From NCBI RefSeq assembly GCF_000015285.1, contig NC_008709.1, positions 3,162,001-3,226,000 of the forward strand: a DNA stretch of 64,000 nt, written 5' to 3'. Shown one piece after another: positions 36,441 through 45,437 of this stretch. Source of the DNA: Psychromonas ingrahamii 37 (GTDB taxonomy: Bacteria > Pseudomonadota > Gammaproteobacteria > Enterobacterales > Psychromonadaceae). A model generated the notes under the pieces. The model had not been told where the DNA came from. It was given only the letters and a program-made list of their open reading frames with translations, and did not search any database. A program made the translations under genes and the position numbers. How positions within the stretch are numbered: position 1 is the first letter of the stretch; every line of letters starts with the position of its first letter.

Positions 36441-37729
36441 TATTCTACCTCCAATGCGATAGCAGCACCTTGACCGCCACCTATACACAAGGTCACCAAT
36501 CCACTGTTTTTATTACGTCGGCGCAGGGCATTTAACATGGTAATGATCAATCTGGTACCGGTCGCTCCCACGGGGTGTCCTAATGCAATAGCACCGCCAT
36601 TAACGTTTAATAAATCACTGTTCAGCACACCAAGCGCTTTATCTTTGTGTAAATATCGTTGCGCAAAAACAGCCGATGCAAACGCTTTTTGATTAGCAAT
36701 AACTTGAGCGGCAAAGGCTTCGTTTAACTCCACCAGATCAAAATCTGAGATCGCCATCCCGGTTTTATCTAAAAGTTTAGAGGTTGCGTAAACCGGGCCC
36801 AACCCCATTCTTTCCGGTTGCAATCCCGCATAGCTATAGGCTTTTAAATAACCTAAGGGCGAATAACCCAATTCCTTTGCTTTACTTTCCAACATAATTA
36901 ACACCGCACCCGCACCATCAGTAATAGGACAGGCATTAGCGGCTGTGACAGTGCCGGCAACACGATCAAAAAAGGGTTTTAATTTAGCTAATTTTTCTAG
37001 ACTTTGATCATGCCGAATAGCATTATCATTAAATTGCACGTGACTGTAATCTGGCGGTAACATGATCGGATGGATTTCTTGGGTAAAAAAACCAGCTTCA
37101 TTTGCTTTGGCAGCCTTCAAGTGCGATTGCAGGGCAAACTGATCCTGCTCGGCTCTTGTGATAGCAAATTCACGGGCTAATACTTCGGCCGTTTGCCCCA
37201 TACTTAAGCCACAAACCGGATCGGTTAACCCTTCTACAATGGATATAACGGGCTTTAAATCGGCGGGCCTCAATGTTGAAATAGCTGATAACTTTTGTCC
37301 AATGGATTTAGCCTTCATTACATTTTCAAAAACCTGAGTCATTTTTTTGCTAAAATTGAAAGGTAAATTACTCATACTTTCTGTCCCTCCTGCGATCAAT
37401 ATATTGGCGTTTCCCGCTAATAATTTATCGTATCCGGTGGTGACAGACTCCATGCCTGAAGCACAATTTCGGTGCACGGTATGTGCAATAACCTCTAACG
37501 GCAACCCCGCTTTTAGGGCGATAACTCTGGCAATATTGGGCGCATTTGCAGGTTGACCAACATTGCCAAATATTAGTTCATCAATCAACTTCAGATCGAT
37601 TTCGGTTCTTGCAATTAATTCTTTGACAATAACAGCCCCTAAATCATCGGCTAGAATATTTGCCATACTGGTACCAGATTTACAAAATGGACTGCGAATA
37701 CCGTCTACAATTGCTAATCTCTCTTTCAT
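36440..37729 (-). CDS. fadI: acetyl-CoA acyltransferase (thiolase, FadI-like)
   Basis: A 429-residue thiolase. The catalytic cysteine is in HTVHRNCASGMESV (about residue 90). The active histidine is in GGAIALGHPVGATGTR. The second cysteine is in LVTLCIGGGQGAAIALE. It cleaves 3-ketoacyl-CoA in the last step of beta-oxidation. ATG 37729 with GGGGA upstream is chosen over a start 24 bases earlier. Partner of the FadJ-like gene downstream. Confidence 0.92.
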   Translation of the reverse strand: MKERLAIVDGIRSPFCKSGTSMANILADDLGAVIVKELIARTEIDLKLIDELIFGNVGQPANAPNIARVIALKAGLPLEVIAHTVHRNCASGMESVTTGYDKLLAGNANILIAGGTESMSNLPFNFSKKMTQVFENVMKAKSIGQKLSAISTLRPADLKPVISIVEGLTDPVCGLSMGQTAEVLAREFAITRAEQDQFALQSHLKAAKANEAGFFTQEIHPIMLPPDYSHVQFNDNAIRHDQSLEKLAKLKPFFDRVAGTVTAANACPITDGAGAVLIMLESKAKELGYSPLGYLKAYSYAGLQPERMGLGPVYATSKLLDKTGMAISDFDLVELNEAFAAQVIANQKAFASAVFAQRYLHKDKALGVLNSDLLNVNGGAIALGHPVGATGTRLIITMLNALRRRNKNSGLVTLCIGGGQGAAIALEVE

Positions 37730-37787
37730 ATCATTCCCCTGCTGAATCACCATTACTGCAAACTATTATCGATAATGAAATAACCAA

Positions 37788-39566
37788 TTACTCGCCTTCT
37801 TGATCCTGATCCCTATAAAAATTATTAATAATTTCACTGAATTCCTGTTCAATGACCTGACGTCTAATCTTCATGGTTGGGGTAAGCTCACCTGTTTCTA
37901 TGCCGATTGACTGTTTTATAAATTTAAATTTACGAATTTTTTCCCATTCATTTAATTGACTGTTAACACGCTCAACAAGCGCGGCAATTTCCTGTGTGAC
38001 TTCACTCGAATTAAGGAAATCGCCCTTACTCATATCACTATAGCCACGGTTTTTTTTAATCGCGCCCAGGTTTTCAAAATCAGGAAAAAGCAGGCAGGAG
38101 ACAAAATTTTTATTTTCCCCCATGATTGCGGCCATATCGATAAGTTCGGAAACACATAACATTTGTTCGATAGGGATGGGACTGACATACTTGCCGTTTG
38201 ATGTTTTAAAAATTTCTTTCTTTCTGCCGTTAATAAATAAATACCCATCTTGATCAACAAAGCCTAAGTCACCCGTATGTAACCAACCCTGCGGATCGAT
38301 AGTTTCTCGAGTCGTTTGCGGGTCATTGTGATAACCCTTCATAATATTAGGGCCTTTAGCCAGAATCTCCTGCTGATCTGATATTTTTATTTCAACACCC
38401 GGCCAAATCTTACCCACGCTTCGATAACGCGTATTACCCGGGTAGTTAGCCGCTAAAACCGGTGACGTTTCGGTTAAACCATAACCTTGATATAGATTGA
38501 GTCCAATATTTTTGAAAAAGTTTTCCATACTGACACTCAGCGCCGCCCCACCACTGATTACCATTTGTAAATTTCCTCCTAAAGCCTCTCTCAATTTTGA
38601 ATAAATCAGTTTGTCATAAATTTTATCAAGCAGATTATGAGCGCCAGGCTCCTTGCTAATCGCCCTTTCAAATGCACTCGACATAAGCTTTTTTTTGATA
38701 GTGGATTGTTCCTCTATTCGAGCATGCATTTTCGCATAAACCTTTTCTAATAGGCGAGGGACTAGGGTAATAACAGAGGGCTGGACTTGCCTGAGTAGTT
38801 CACCTACTTTTTTAATATCATCAGCAAAAAAGATGGGAGTACCAGTCGATATATAAAAATAAATAACCATTCTTTCAAAAACATGGGCTAAGGGTAAACA
38901 AGTCAATGCCTTGTCTTTTGCAGAATGCAGCGGAAACAGTTGTGTTGTCGCTCTAATTTGTGAAATCAGATTAGCATGCGTTATTTCAACTCCTTTGGGC
39001 ATTCCGGTTGTACCACTGGTATAAATAACAGTTGCTATATCCTTTGGACGAACAGCCTGCCTCATTAGAGAATAAAGATTTGGCTGTTTGGCAGATAACT
39101 GGTCGCCTAAGGTTAACAATTCCTCAAAACTAATGGCATTTTTAGCGCTACGTTTAGGGTGATAGGAGATAATTTTTGTAAATGAGTGTAACAGGGGTTT
39201 TATTGCATCCGCTAATAATTCCTCATCATCCACAAAAAGATATTTAACATTACTGTCTTTGCTTTGAAACTGAAAATGGGTTGAAGATATATTTGCAAAC
39301 ATCGGCACTGAAATTGCTCTATTAACCATAATAGCAATATCAATCATCACCCATTGGGGAGAGGGATTAGCAATAAGGCCAATACCTTCACCCTCTTTAA
39401 TGCCAAGTGAGTGCAAACCTAAGGCAAGACGACGAATGGTTTCAGAAAATTTTTCTGTGGAAATCGTTTCCCAAGAACCCTTATTTTTAAAATTTAGGGC
39501 AGAATAATTACTATACGTATTAACAACATATTGAATCATTTGTGGGATAGTCGCATAATTTTCCAT
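37788..39566 (-). CDS. AMP-dependent long-chain acyl-CoA ligase
   Basis: A 592-residue adenylate-forming enzyme. The P-loop-like motif ATVIYTSGTTGMPKGVEITH, the block LYQGYGLTETSPVLAAN and the hinge LHTGDLGFVDQDGYLFINGR are complete. It activates fatty acids for the beta-oxidation genes behind it. The start at 39566 begins MENYATIP and follows an AGAG sequence. It leads the cluster, so induction signals should lie in the 400 bases upstream. Confidence 0.9.
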   Translation of the reverse strand: MENYATIPQMIQYVVNTYSNYSALNFKNKGSWETISTEKFSETIRRLALGLHSLGIKEGEGIGLIANPSPQWVMIDIAIMVNRAISVPMFANISSTHFQFQSKDSNVKYLFVDDEELLADAIKPLLHSFTKIISYHPKRSAKNAISFEELLTLGDQLSAKQPNLYSLMRQAVRPKDIATVIYTSGTTGMPKGVEITHANLISQIRATTQLFPLHSAKDKALTCLPLAHVFERMVIYFYISTGTPIFFADDIKKVGELLRQVQPSVITLVPRLLEKVYAKMHARIEEQSTIKKKLMSSAFERAISKEPGAHNLLDKIYDKLIYSKLREALGGNLQMVISGGAALSVSMENFFKNIGLNLYQGYGLTETSPVLAANYPGNTRYRSVGKIWPGVEIKISDQQEILAKGPNIMKGYHNDPQTTRETIDPQGWLHTGDLGFVDQDGYLFINGRKKEIFKTSNGKYVSPIPIEQMLCVSELIDMAAIMGENKNFVSCLLFPDFENLGAIKKNRGYSDMSKGDFLNSSEVTQEIAALVERVNSQLNEWEKIRKFKFIKQSIGIETGELTPTMKIRRQVIEQEFSEIINNFYRDQDQEGE

Positions 39567-39972
39567 CTCTTTTTTTCCCTGTTTTTTTGTTACAACCAAT
39601 ATTACGAAGAACAATAATTTTACGTTTTATTAAAGAGGTTTGTATGTCCGCGTTCTAATAACAGATATCAACGAGATTAATTTTAATTAATCCAAGGTTC
39701 ATAACATCGACTATCCGTTAACTATAAAACAATCAATATTATCGAAACACTCGACCACTTCACATTATTAACGTTGCGATTTTGATTAATCGATGTTTCT
39801 TCACACACTTCCAAAAAATATAGTTTATTTTGTACAATAAACAATACCTATAACTGCCATTAGCATTTGAAAAATAGCGCTAAATTTTCAATCTCCCTTC
39901 TGCTGCGTTAAATTATTCATAGAATGTGGTAAAGTCGAGCAGGCTAAAATTACCCCACTTTAAGGATATGAT
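39567..39972. promoter_or_regulatory. divergent intergenic region, fad cluster / nfsA-like gene
   Basis: About 400 AT-rich bases between two divergently transcribed units. Both promoters must be here. I see no certain operator or conserved RNA element. Confidence 0.4.
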
Positions 39973-40734
39973 ATGCAGGATGTCACTCATTTATTACAAT
40001 CTCACCGTTCGATTCGTACTTTTAAAGATATTCCGATAGAACAATCCATCGTGGAAGAATTAATCTGTTCCGGGCAAGCGGCGGCGACCTCCAGTTTTAT
40101 TCAGGCTTGTACCGTGATTCAGGTATCAAAAGGCGCTAAACGTGAGAAAATAGCAGAGCTTGCGGGTAACCAGAATTATGTTAAAAAGGCACCCGTATTT
40201 CTGGTTTTTTGTGCAGATATGCACCGCCATCAACTCGCTTGTGAGATGCATAAAGTGCCCATGAAAAGTGGTTATACCGAACAATTATTAACCGCATCGA
40301 TCGATTGTGCTTTATTTGCTCAAAATGTCGTTATTGCCGCAGAAGCATTAGGATTAGGGATTTGTTATATTGGCGGAATAAGAAATGATATTGCAGCCGT
40401 ATCATCACTGCTGGACTTACCTGACTTGGCTTTCCCCGTATTTGGTTTATGTCTGGGTTACCCGGATCAGAATCCTGAAGTAAAACCTCGCTTGCCATTA
40501 TCGTTAACCCTAAAACAAAATAGTTATTCGCAACATAAAACATTAAATGAAGCTGATAAAGACGATATAGCCGCGCTTGAAGCCTATGACCAACAGATTA
40601 GGGAGTATTATAAAAGCAGAACAAGTGCTCAAAAGGAGATGAGTTGGACTGAGCAAATATCAGGAATGCTGCAAAAAGAAGCTAGGCCACACATGATGGA
40701 CTTTCTTCAAGGCAAAGGATTTATGAAGAGATAA
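39973..40734 (+). CDS. nfsA: oxygen-insensitive NADPH nitroreductase (NfsA-like)
   Basis: A 253-residue FMN flavoprotein. HRSIRTFKD opens the FMN phosphate site. ASIDCALFAQNVVIAAEALG and GICYIGGIRND are typical of NfsA, as is GLCLGYP. The C-terminal basic region (near TEQISGMLQKEARPHMMDFL) matches NfsA length. It reduces nitro compounds, quinones and perhaps chromate with NADPH. AAGGATATG precedes the start. Confidence 0.88.
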   Translation: MQDVTHLLQSHRSIRTFKDIPIEQSIVEELICSGQAAATSSFIQACTVIQVSKGAKREKIAELAGNQNYVKKAPVFLVFCADMHRHQLACEMHKVPMKSGYTEQLLTASIDCALFAQNVVIAAEALGLGICYIGGIRNDIAAVSSLLDLPDLAFPVFGLCLGYPDQNPEVKPRLPLSLTLKQNSYSQHKTLNEADKDDIAALEAYDQQIREYYKSRTSAQKEMSWTEQISGMLQKEARPHMMDFLQGKGFMKR

Positions 40735-40750
40735 AGGTTCAAAATAAAAC

Positions 40751-40770
40751 CTGTCAGGCCTACCTGACAG
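40751..40770 (+). terminator. hairpin after the nitroreductase gene
   Basis: CTGTCAGG-CCTA-CCTGACAG is an 8-bp perfect stem 16 bases after the stop codon. The T-rich tract behind it is interrupted, so termination is probable but not certain. Confidence 0.55.
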
Positions 40771-40948
40771 TTAATTTACCTGCCTTTTTTAGTCTGTATT
40801 CATCGTTGCATTAAAATTATATAATACATCAAAACACATGGCTGAAAAAAAATTGCAAAAGATAAATAGGGCCTAAGATAGCCAAAAAGTATTTTTATAG
40901 CCATAACATTGTTATATTATCAATCCATTATTTTAAAGAATAAACGTT

Positions 40949-41614
40949 ATGAATTATTTACCTTGTGCAGAAGTACAACCCAAATTAACAGCCAATGCCG
41001 CCGTTATCTGGTTACACGGTTTAGGCGCAGACGGACATGATTTTGAAGCCATTGTCCCAGAATTAAATTTACCCGAAGACTTAGCTATTCGTTTTATATT
41101 TCCTCACGCACCATCGATACCGGTTACTATTAATAGTGGTTTAAAAATGCCAGCCTGGTACGATATTTTAGAGATGAGCATCGAACGCCAAGTTGATTTA
41201 AATGGCTTAAACAGTTCAGCCAAATTGATTCAAGCATTAATAGATCGAGAAATTGAACGTGGGATCCCAGCCAGCAGAATAGTTATCGCGGGCTTTTCCC
41301 AAGGGGGCGCAGTGGCCTATCAGGCAGCACTAACCTATGCGCAACCCTTGGCTGGACTATTGACAATGTCTACTTATTTTGCAACTAAAGACAGTATTAA
41401 ACTTAGCGAAAAAAATAAAAACCTTAATATTGAGATCATGCATGGCAGCCGGGATCCTGTGGTGGATCCTAGCTTGGGAAAACAGGCATTAGACTCGCTA
41501 ACCAAAATGGGATTTCAACCAAGTTATAAAAGTTATACAATGGAGCACTCTGTTTGTGCTGCACAAATTACAGATATTTCTGCTTGGTTAGTTGGGTTAT
41601 TAACCCCTAAATAA
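40949..41614 (+). CDS. carboxylesterase (alpha/beta hydrolase, phospholipase/carboxylesterase family)
   Basis: A 221-residue serine hydrolase. The oxyanion region VIWLHGLGADGHDFEAIVPEL is followed by the nucleophile elbow IAGFSQGGAVAYQAAL. The Asp is in HGSRDPVVDPSLG and the His in YTMEHSVCAAQI. It should hydrolyse short-chain esters in the cytosol. Ribosome binding is weak (AAAG). It precedes a small DUF2960-like gene by 34 bases. Confidence 0.88.
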   Translation: MNYLPCAEVQPKLTANAAVIWLHGLGADGHDFEAIVPELNLPEDLAIRFIFPHAPSIPVTINSGLKMPAWYDILEMSIERQVDLNGLNSSAKLIQALIDREIERGIPASRIVIAGFSQGGAVAYQAALTYAQPLAGLLTMSTYFATKDSIKLSEKNKNLNIEIMHGSRDPVVDPSLGKQALDSLTKMGFQPSYKSYTMEHSVCAAQITDISAWLVGLLTPK

Positions 41615-41648
41615 AAACCAGCTAAACATAAAACATTAAGGTTTAAAG

Positions 41649-41903
41649 ATGGCAAGACAAGTAACATATGAGTTTAAAGGCAAGCGTAAGACTATTCAAT
41701 TTTCATACAATCAATTTCATGATATGTATGAAGCAGTTGCAGACGCTGAAGGTATCGATTTAAAAAGCTTTTTAGCAATGGAAAAACAGCTTGCAATGAG
41801 TTGTCGCGGTCAAGGAATTGAAAAAAATTTCCGCCTAACTGAATTTTTAAGAATGGGCTTTGATAAAATAAAATTTGTCCGTGATGATGAACCAGTCAAA
41901 TAA
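41649..41903 (+). CDS. small cytosolic protein resembling DUF2960
   Basis: An 84-residue charged protein without signal peptide or membrane segment. The sequence MARQVTYEFKGKRKTIQFSY and then HDMYEAVADAEGID resemble uncharacterised proteins annotated DUF2960 in Vibrio and relatives. Function unknown. It may be cotranscribed with the esterase gene. It occupies the place where secY would be expected ahead of rpmJ. Confidence 0.65.
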   Translation: MARQVTYEFKGKRKTIQFSYNQFHDMYEAVADAEGIDLKSFLAMEKQLAMSCRGQGIEKNFRLTEFLRMGFDKIKFVRDDEPVK

Positions 41904-42279
41904 TTAGCGATCTCTAGCCGCTTTTTTATAATAATTATCCCTGATATAGATTAAAAATAATTTAATTGAAAGGGGATTTAAAATTATTTTTAAATTTCTC
42001 AACTGGTTATCAACAAACAATATCGTGATTATTGAGCAGAAAACTAACTGCTGCTGAGTTATTTCAACCAATCGCAACGATATTAATCATCTTGAATCAA
42101 TTATTACTCGTATAACTGTTTAATATTTGCTATATTATTGCGCCCATGTTCACTAGTTACACTTTTTTTTTATTTAAAAACAAAGTCAGTAATTTAGTTT
42201 CCTGGTTATTTTAATAATTTGTATTTGTGGCGACTTAATATAACCATTAATATTTTAATTTTGATTTCGGAGTGTTGCA
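41904..42279. other. intergenic leader of the alpha operon
   Basis: About 375 AT-rich bases before rpmJ. They should contain the operon promoter and a 5' untranslated leader of roughly 130 bases. No further gene is visible. Confidence 0.5.
42129..42142 (+). promoter_or_regulatory. possible extended -10 promoter of the ribosomal operon
   Basis: TTTGCTATATT followed by ATTGCGCCC gives an extended -10 (TGC TATATT) with a GC-rich discriminator, typical of stringently controlled ribosomal promoters. The -35 is weak. The first transcribed base would fall about 135 bases before rpmJ. Confidence 0.35.
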
Positions 42280-42393
42280 ATGAAAGTTCGTGCATCCGTT
42301 AAAAAAATCTGTCGTAACTGTAAAGTTATCAAGCGCCACGGTGTGGTGCGTGTTATCTGTGTAGAGCCAAAGCATAAACAACGCCAAGGCTAA
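42280..42393 (+). CDS. rpmJ: 50S ribosomal protein L36
   Basis: A 37-residue ribosomal protein: [20 protein letters not shown] and then [16 protein letters not shown]. Two CxxC-type positions plus Cys/His bind zinc in this form. It is the standard gene ahead of rpsM. CGGAG lies 8 bases before the ATG. It is normally preceded by secY, but not here. Confidence 0.95.
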   Translation: MKVRASVKKICRNCKVIKRHGVVRVICVEPKHKQRQG

Positions 42394-42516
42394 GATCGAT
42401 TTTGGATTCCAATAGTTTAATCAATAATAGTTAAACTATATTTTTCTCTTTTTTCATTTGTCGAGTATCCTACCGGGCTTTTCGCAAATGAATCATTAAC
42501 TTTTAAGGAGTGCATA

Positions 42517-42873
42517 GTGGCCCGTATCGCTGGCATTAACGTTCCTGATCATAAGCATGCTGTAATTGCATTAACTGCAATTTTTGGTATCGGTAAAACT
42601 CGCTCACAGATAATCTGTGCAGCGTCTGGTATTGCTGAATCAACAAAGCTTAAAGATCTGGATGAGACACAAATCGAAGCTCTTCGTACAGAAGTAGCTA
42701 CGTTCACCGTTGAAGGTGATTTACGTCGTGAAGTATCTATGAACATCAAGCGTCTTATGGACCTTGGCTGTTACCGTGGACTTCGTCATCGTCGCAGCTT
42801 GCCTGTACGTGGACAGCGTTCTAAAACGAATGCTCGTACTCGTAAAGGTCCGCGCAAAGCAATCAAGAAATAG
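42517..42873 (+). CDS. rpsM: 30S ribosomal protein S13
   Basis: A 118-residue protein of the small subunit head. [20 protein letters not shown] is followed by the helix-two-turn-helix and the basic tail [20 protein letters not shown]. The start is GTG with AAGGAG 6 bases ahead. Second gene of the alpha operon. Confidence 0.96.
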   Translation: MARIAGINVPDHKHAVIALTAIFGIGKTRSQIICAASGIAESTKLKDLDETQIEALRTEVATFTVEGDLRREVSMNIKRLMDLGCYRGLRHRRSLPVRGQRSKTNARTRKGPRKAIKK

Positions 42874-42884
42874 GGTAAGAGATA

Positions 42885-43274
42885 ATGGCTAAAACTCCAA
42901 CTCGTGCTCGCAAGCGCGTTAAAAAGCAAGTTGCTGATGGTATGGCTCATATCCATGCTTCTTTCAACAACACAATCGTAACTATTACAGACCGTCAAGG
43001 TAATGCGCTTTCTTGGGCAACTGCCGGTGGTTCTGGTTTCCGTGGTTCTCGTAAATCTACTCCGTTCGCTGCACAGATTGCTGCTGAACGTGCTGCTGAA
43101 GCGGCTAAAGAGTATGGTCTTAAAAACGTAGAAGTTTTTGTAAATGGACCGGGACCTGGTCGTGAATCTTCGATTCGCGCACTAAATGCGGCGGGTTTCC
43201 GTGTAACTAACATTACTGATGTTACACCAATCCCACACAATGGTTGTCGTCCGCCTAAAAAACGCCGCGTATAA
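42885..43274 (+). CDS. rpsK: 30S ribosomal protein S11
   Basis: A 129-residue protein of the 30S platform. [20 protein letters not shown] and the end [10 protein letters not shown] are diagnostic. Eleven bases separate it from rpsM. Confidence 0.97.
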   Translation: MAKTPTRARKRVKKQVADGMAHIHASFNNTIVTITDRQGNALSWATAGGSGFRGSRKSTPFAAQIAAERAAEAAKEYGLKNVEVFVNGPGPGRESSIRALNAAGFRVTNITDVTPIPHNGCRPPKKRRV

Positions 43275-43307
43275 TTACGACGTTTAAAGGTAACTGGAGA
43301 AAGAACA

Positions 43308-43928
43308 ATGGCAAGATATTTAGGTCCTAAGCTAAAGCTTAGCCGTCGCGAAGGAACAGATCTTTTCTTAAAATCTGGCGTCCGTGCGATTGAATCTAAG
43401 TGTAAAATCGATAATGCACCCGGTGTTCACGGTGCACGTAAACCGCGTTTGTCGGATTACGGTTTGCAATTACGCGAAAAACAAAAAGTACGTCGTATGT
43501 ACGGTGTGCTTGAAAAGCAATTTCGTAACTACTACAAAGAATCTGCACGTTTACAAGGCAACACGGGTGAAAACCTGCTTCAATTACTTGAAGGTCGTTT
43601 AGATAATGTTGTTTACCGTATGGGTTTTGGTGCAACACGCGCTGAATCTCGTCAACTAGTTAGCCATAAAGCTGTACTGGTCAACGGTAAAGTTGTAAAT
43701 ATTCCTTCTTTTAACGTTAAAGCAAGTGATGTTATCGCAATTCGTGAAAAAGCTAAAAAGCAATCACGCATTGGCGCAGCACTTGAAATCGCCGGTCAAC
43801 GTGAAGTCCCAACTTGGGTTTCTGTTGATGCAACGAAGATGGAAGGCGTATTTACTCGTCAACCTGAACGTTCAGATTTATCGGCTGAGATTAACGAACA
43901 GTTGATCATCGAGCTTTACTCTAAGTAA
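43308..43928 (+). CDS. rpsD: 30S ribosomal protein S4
   Basis: A 206-residue 16S rRNA-binding protein. [20 protein letters not shown] begins it, and the S4 domain reads [20 protein letters not shown]. In enterobacteria S4 represses translation of its own operon. The zinc cysteines of some S4 forms are absent, as usual in gammaproteobacteria. Confidence 0.97.
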   Translation: MARYLGPKLKLSRREGTDLFLKSGVRAIESKCKIDNAPGVHGARKPRLSDYGLQLREKQKVRRMYGVLEKQFRNYYKESARLQGNTGENLLQLLEGRLDNVVYRMGFGATRAESRQLVSHKAVLVNGKVVNIPSFNVKASDVIAIREKAKKQSRIGAALEIAGQREVPTWVSVDATKMEGVFTRQPERSDLSAEINEQLIIELYSK

Positions 43929-43953
43929 AGTTAATTACTATGAGAGGACAAAA

Positions 43954-44940
43954 ATGCAGGGTTTTGTAAAAGATTTTCTAAAACCGAACTTAGTTGGTAT
44001 CGAACAAATAAATGCAACCAGAGCCAAAGTGACTCTAGAACCGTTAGAACGCGGTTTTGGTCATACTTTAGGTAATGCGCTGCGTCGAATCTTGTTATCA
44101 TCTATGCCGGGTGCAGCAATAACAGAAGTCGAAATTGATGGCGTACAAAATGAGTACAGCATCAAAGAAGGCGTGCAGGAAGAGATCCTTGAGATACTTC
44201 TAAACCTTAAAGGTCTAGCGGTTAAACTTGAAGGTAAAAACGAAGTTTTAGTTAGTTTAACTAAATCTGGGGCCGGTCCTGTTATTGCAGCCGATATCAC
44301 TCATGATAGTGATCTCGAGATAGTCAATCCAGAACACGTGATCTGTCATTTAACGGGCAATACTGAAATCAGTATGCGCATTAAAATTGAATTAGGTCGC
44401 GGCTACGTCCCAGCTTCATCTCGTATTCATAGTGAAGAAGATAAGTCTGCCAATGGTCGTCTGTTCGTCGATGCCACTTTCAGCCCTGTTGAGCGTATCG
44501 CTTACAGTGTTGAATCTGCTCGTGTTGAACAGCGCACCAATTTAGACAAACTTGTCATCGATATGGAAACCGATGGTACACTTGAGCCAGAAGAAGCAAT
44601 TCGTCAGGCAGCTATGATTTTAGCTGGACAACTAGACGAATTTGTTGATGAACGCATTATAAGTGCACCTGTTGAAGTAGAAGAAAAACCTGAGTTTGAT
44701 CCTATTCTCTTACGCCCGGTGAATGATTTAGAGTTAACTGTTCGTTCTGCTAACTGTTTGAAAGCAGAATCAATTTACTATATTGGTGACTTGGTACAAC
44801 GCACTGAAGTTGAACTGCTGAAAATGCCTAATTTAGGCCGTAAGTCATTAACTGAAATCAAAGATGACCTTGTCTCACGTGGACTGTATCTGGGTATGCG
44901 CCTGGAAAACTGGCCACCAGCAAGTCTTATTGAAGATTAA
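43954..44940 (+). CDS. rpoA: DNA-directed RNA polymerase alpha subunit
   Basis: A 328-residue subunit. The N-terminal dimerisation domain shows [20 protein letters not shown]. The C-terminal domain with two helix-hairpin-helix units ([35 protein letters not shown]) binds UP elements and activators. GAGAGG precedes the ATG. Standard position between rpsD and rplQ. Confidence 0.98.
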   Translation: MQGFVKDFLKPNLVGIEQINATRAKVTLEPLERGFGHTLGNALRRILLSSMPGAAITEVEIDGVQNEYSIKEGVQEEILEILLNLKGLAVKLEGKNEVLVSLTKSGAGPVIAADITHDSDLEIVNPEHVICHLTGNTEISMRIKIELGRGYVPASSRIHSEEDKSANGRLFVDATFSPVERIAYSVESARVEQRTNLDKLVIDMETDGTLEPEEAIRQAAMILAGQLDEFVDERIISAPVEVEEKPEFDPILLRPVNDLELTVRSANCLKAESIYYIGDLVQRTEVELLKMPNLGRKSLTEIKDDLVSRGLYLGMRLENWPPASLIED

Positions 44941-44977
44941 TCCAATCACACTAATAACGAATTATAAGGATTAGGTT

Positions 44978-45358
44978 ATGCGCCATCGTCAAAGTGGACG
45001 TCAACTTAACCGAAACAGTAGCCACCGTCAGGCTATGTTTCGTAACATGGCAATATCTATTGCAATGCACGAAGTTATTAAAACTACCGTGCCTAAAGCA
45101 AAAGAATTGCGCCGTGTAATTGAGCCATTAATTACACTTGCTAAAACCGATAGCGTTGCTAATCGTCGTTTAGCATTTGCTCGTCTTCGTGATGATGCAA
45201 CAGTTGCAAAATTATTTAATGAATTGGGTCCGCGTTACGCGACACGCCCAGGCGGTTACACTAGCATCATTAAATGTGGTTTCCGTACTGGTGATAAAGC
45301 TCCTATGGCTTACATCACTCTGGTAGACCGCCCAGTAGTTGCTGAAGACGAAGAGTAA
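44978..45358 (+). CDS. rplQ: 50S ribosomal protein L17
   Basis: A 126-residue large-subunit protein that starts [20 protein letters not shown] and lies near the peptide exit tunnel. It ends the alpha operon, 37 bases after rpoA and 20 bases before a strong terminator. Confidence 0.97.
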   Translation: MRHRQSGRQLNRNSSHRQAMFRNMAISIAMHEVIKTTVPKAKELRRVIEPLITLAKTDSVANRRLAFARLRDDATVAKLFNELGPRYATRPGGYTSIIKCGFRTGDKAPMAYITLVDRPVVAEDEE

Positions 45359-45379
45359 ATCCTAGTTTAAAGCGACATT

Positions 45380-45409
45380 AAAAAAGCCGAACAATTGTTC
45401 GGCTTTTTT
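45380..45409. terminator. terminator of the alpha operon
   Basis: AAAAAAGCCGAACAATTGTTCGGCTTTTTT is a self-complementary hairpin with A and T tracts both sides. It can also serve the convergent ABC transporter gene. Confidence 0.9.
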
Positions 45410-45437
45410 GTCTGTAAAATTCAGCCATTAACTGTGA

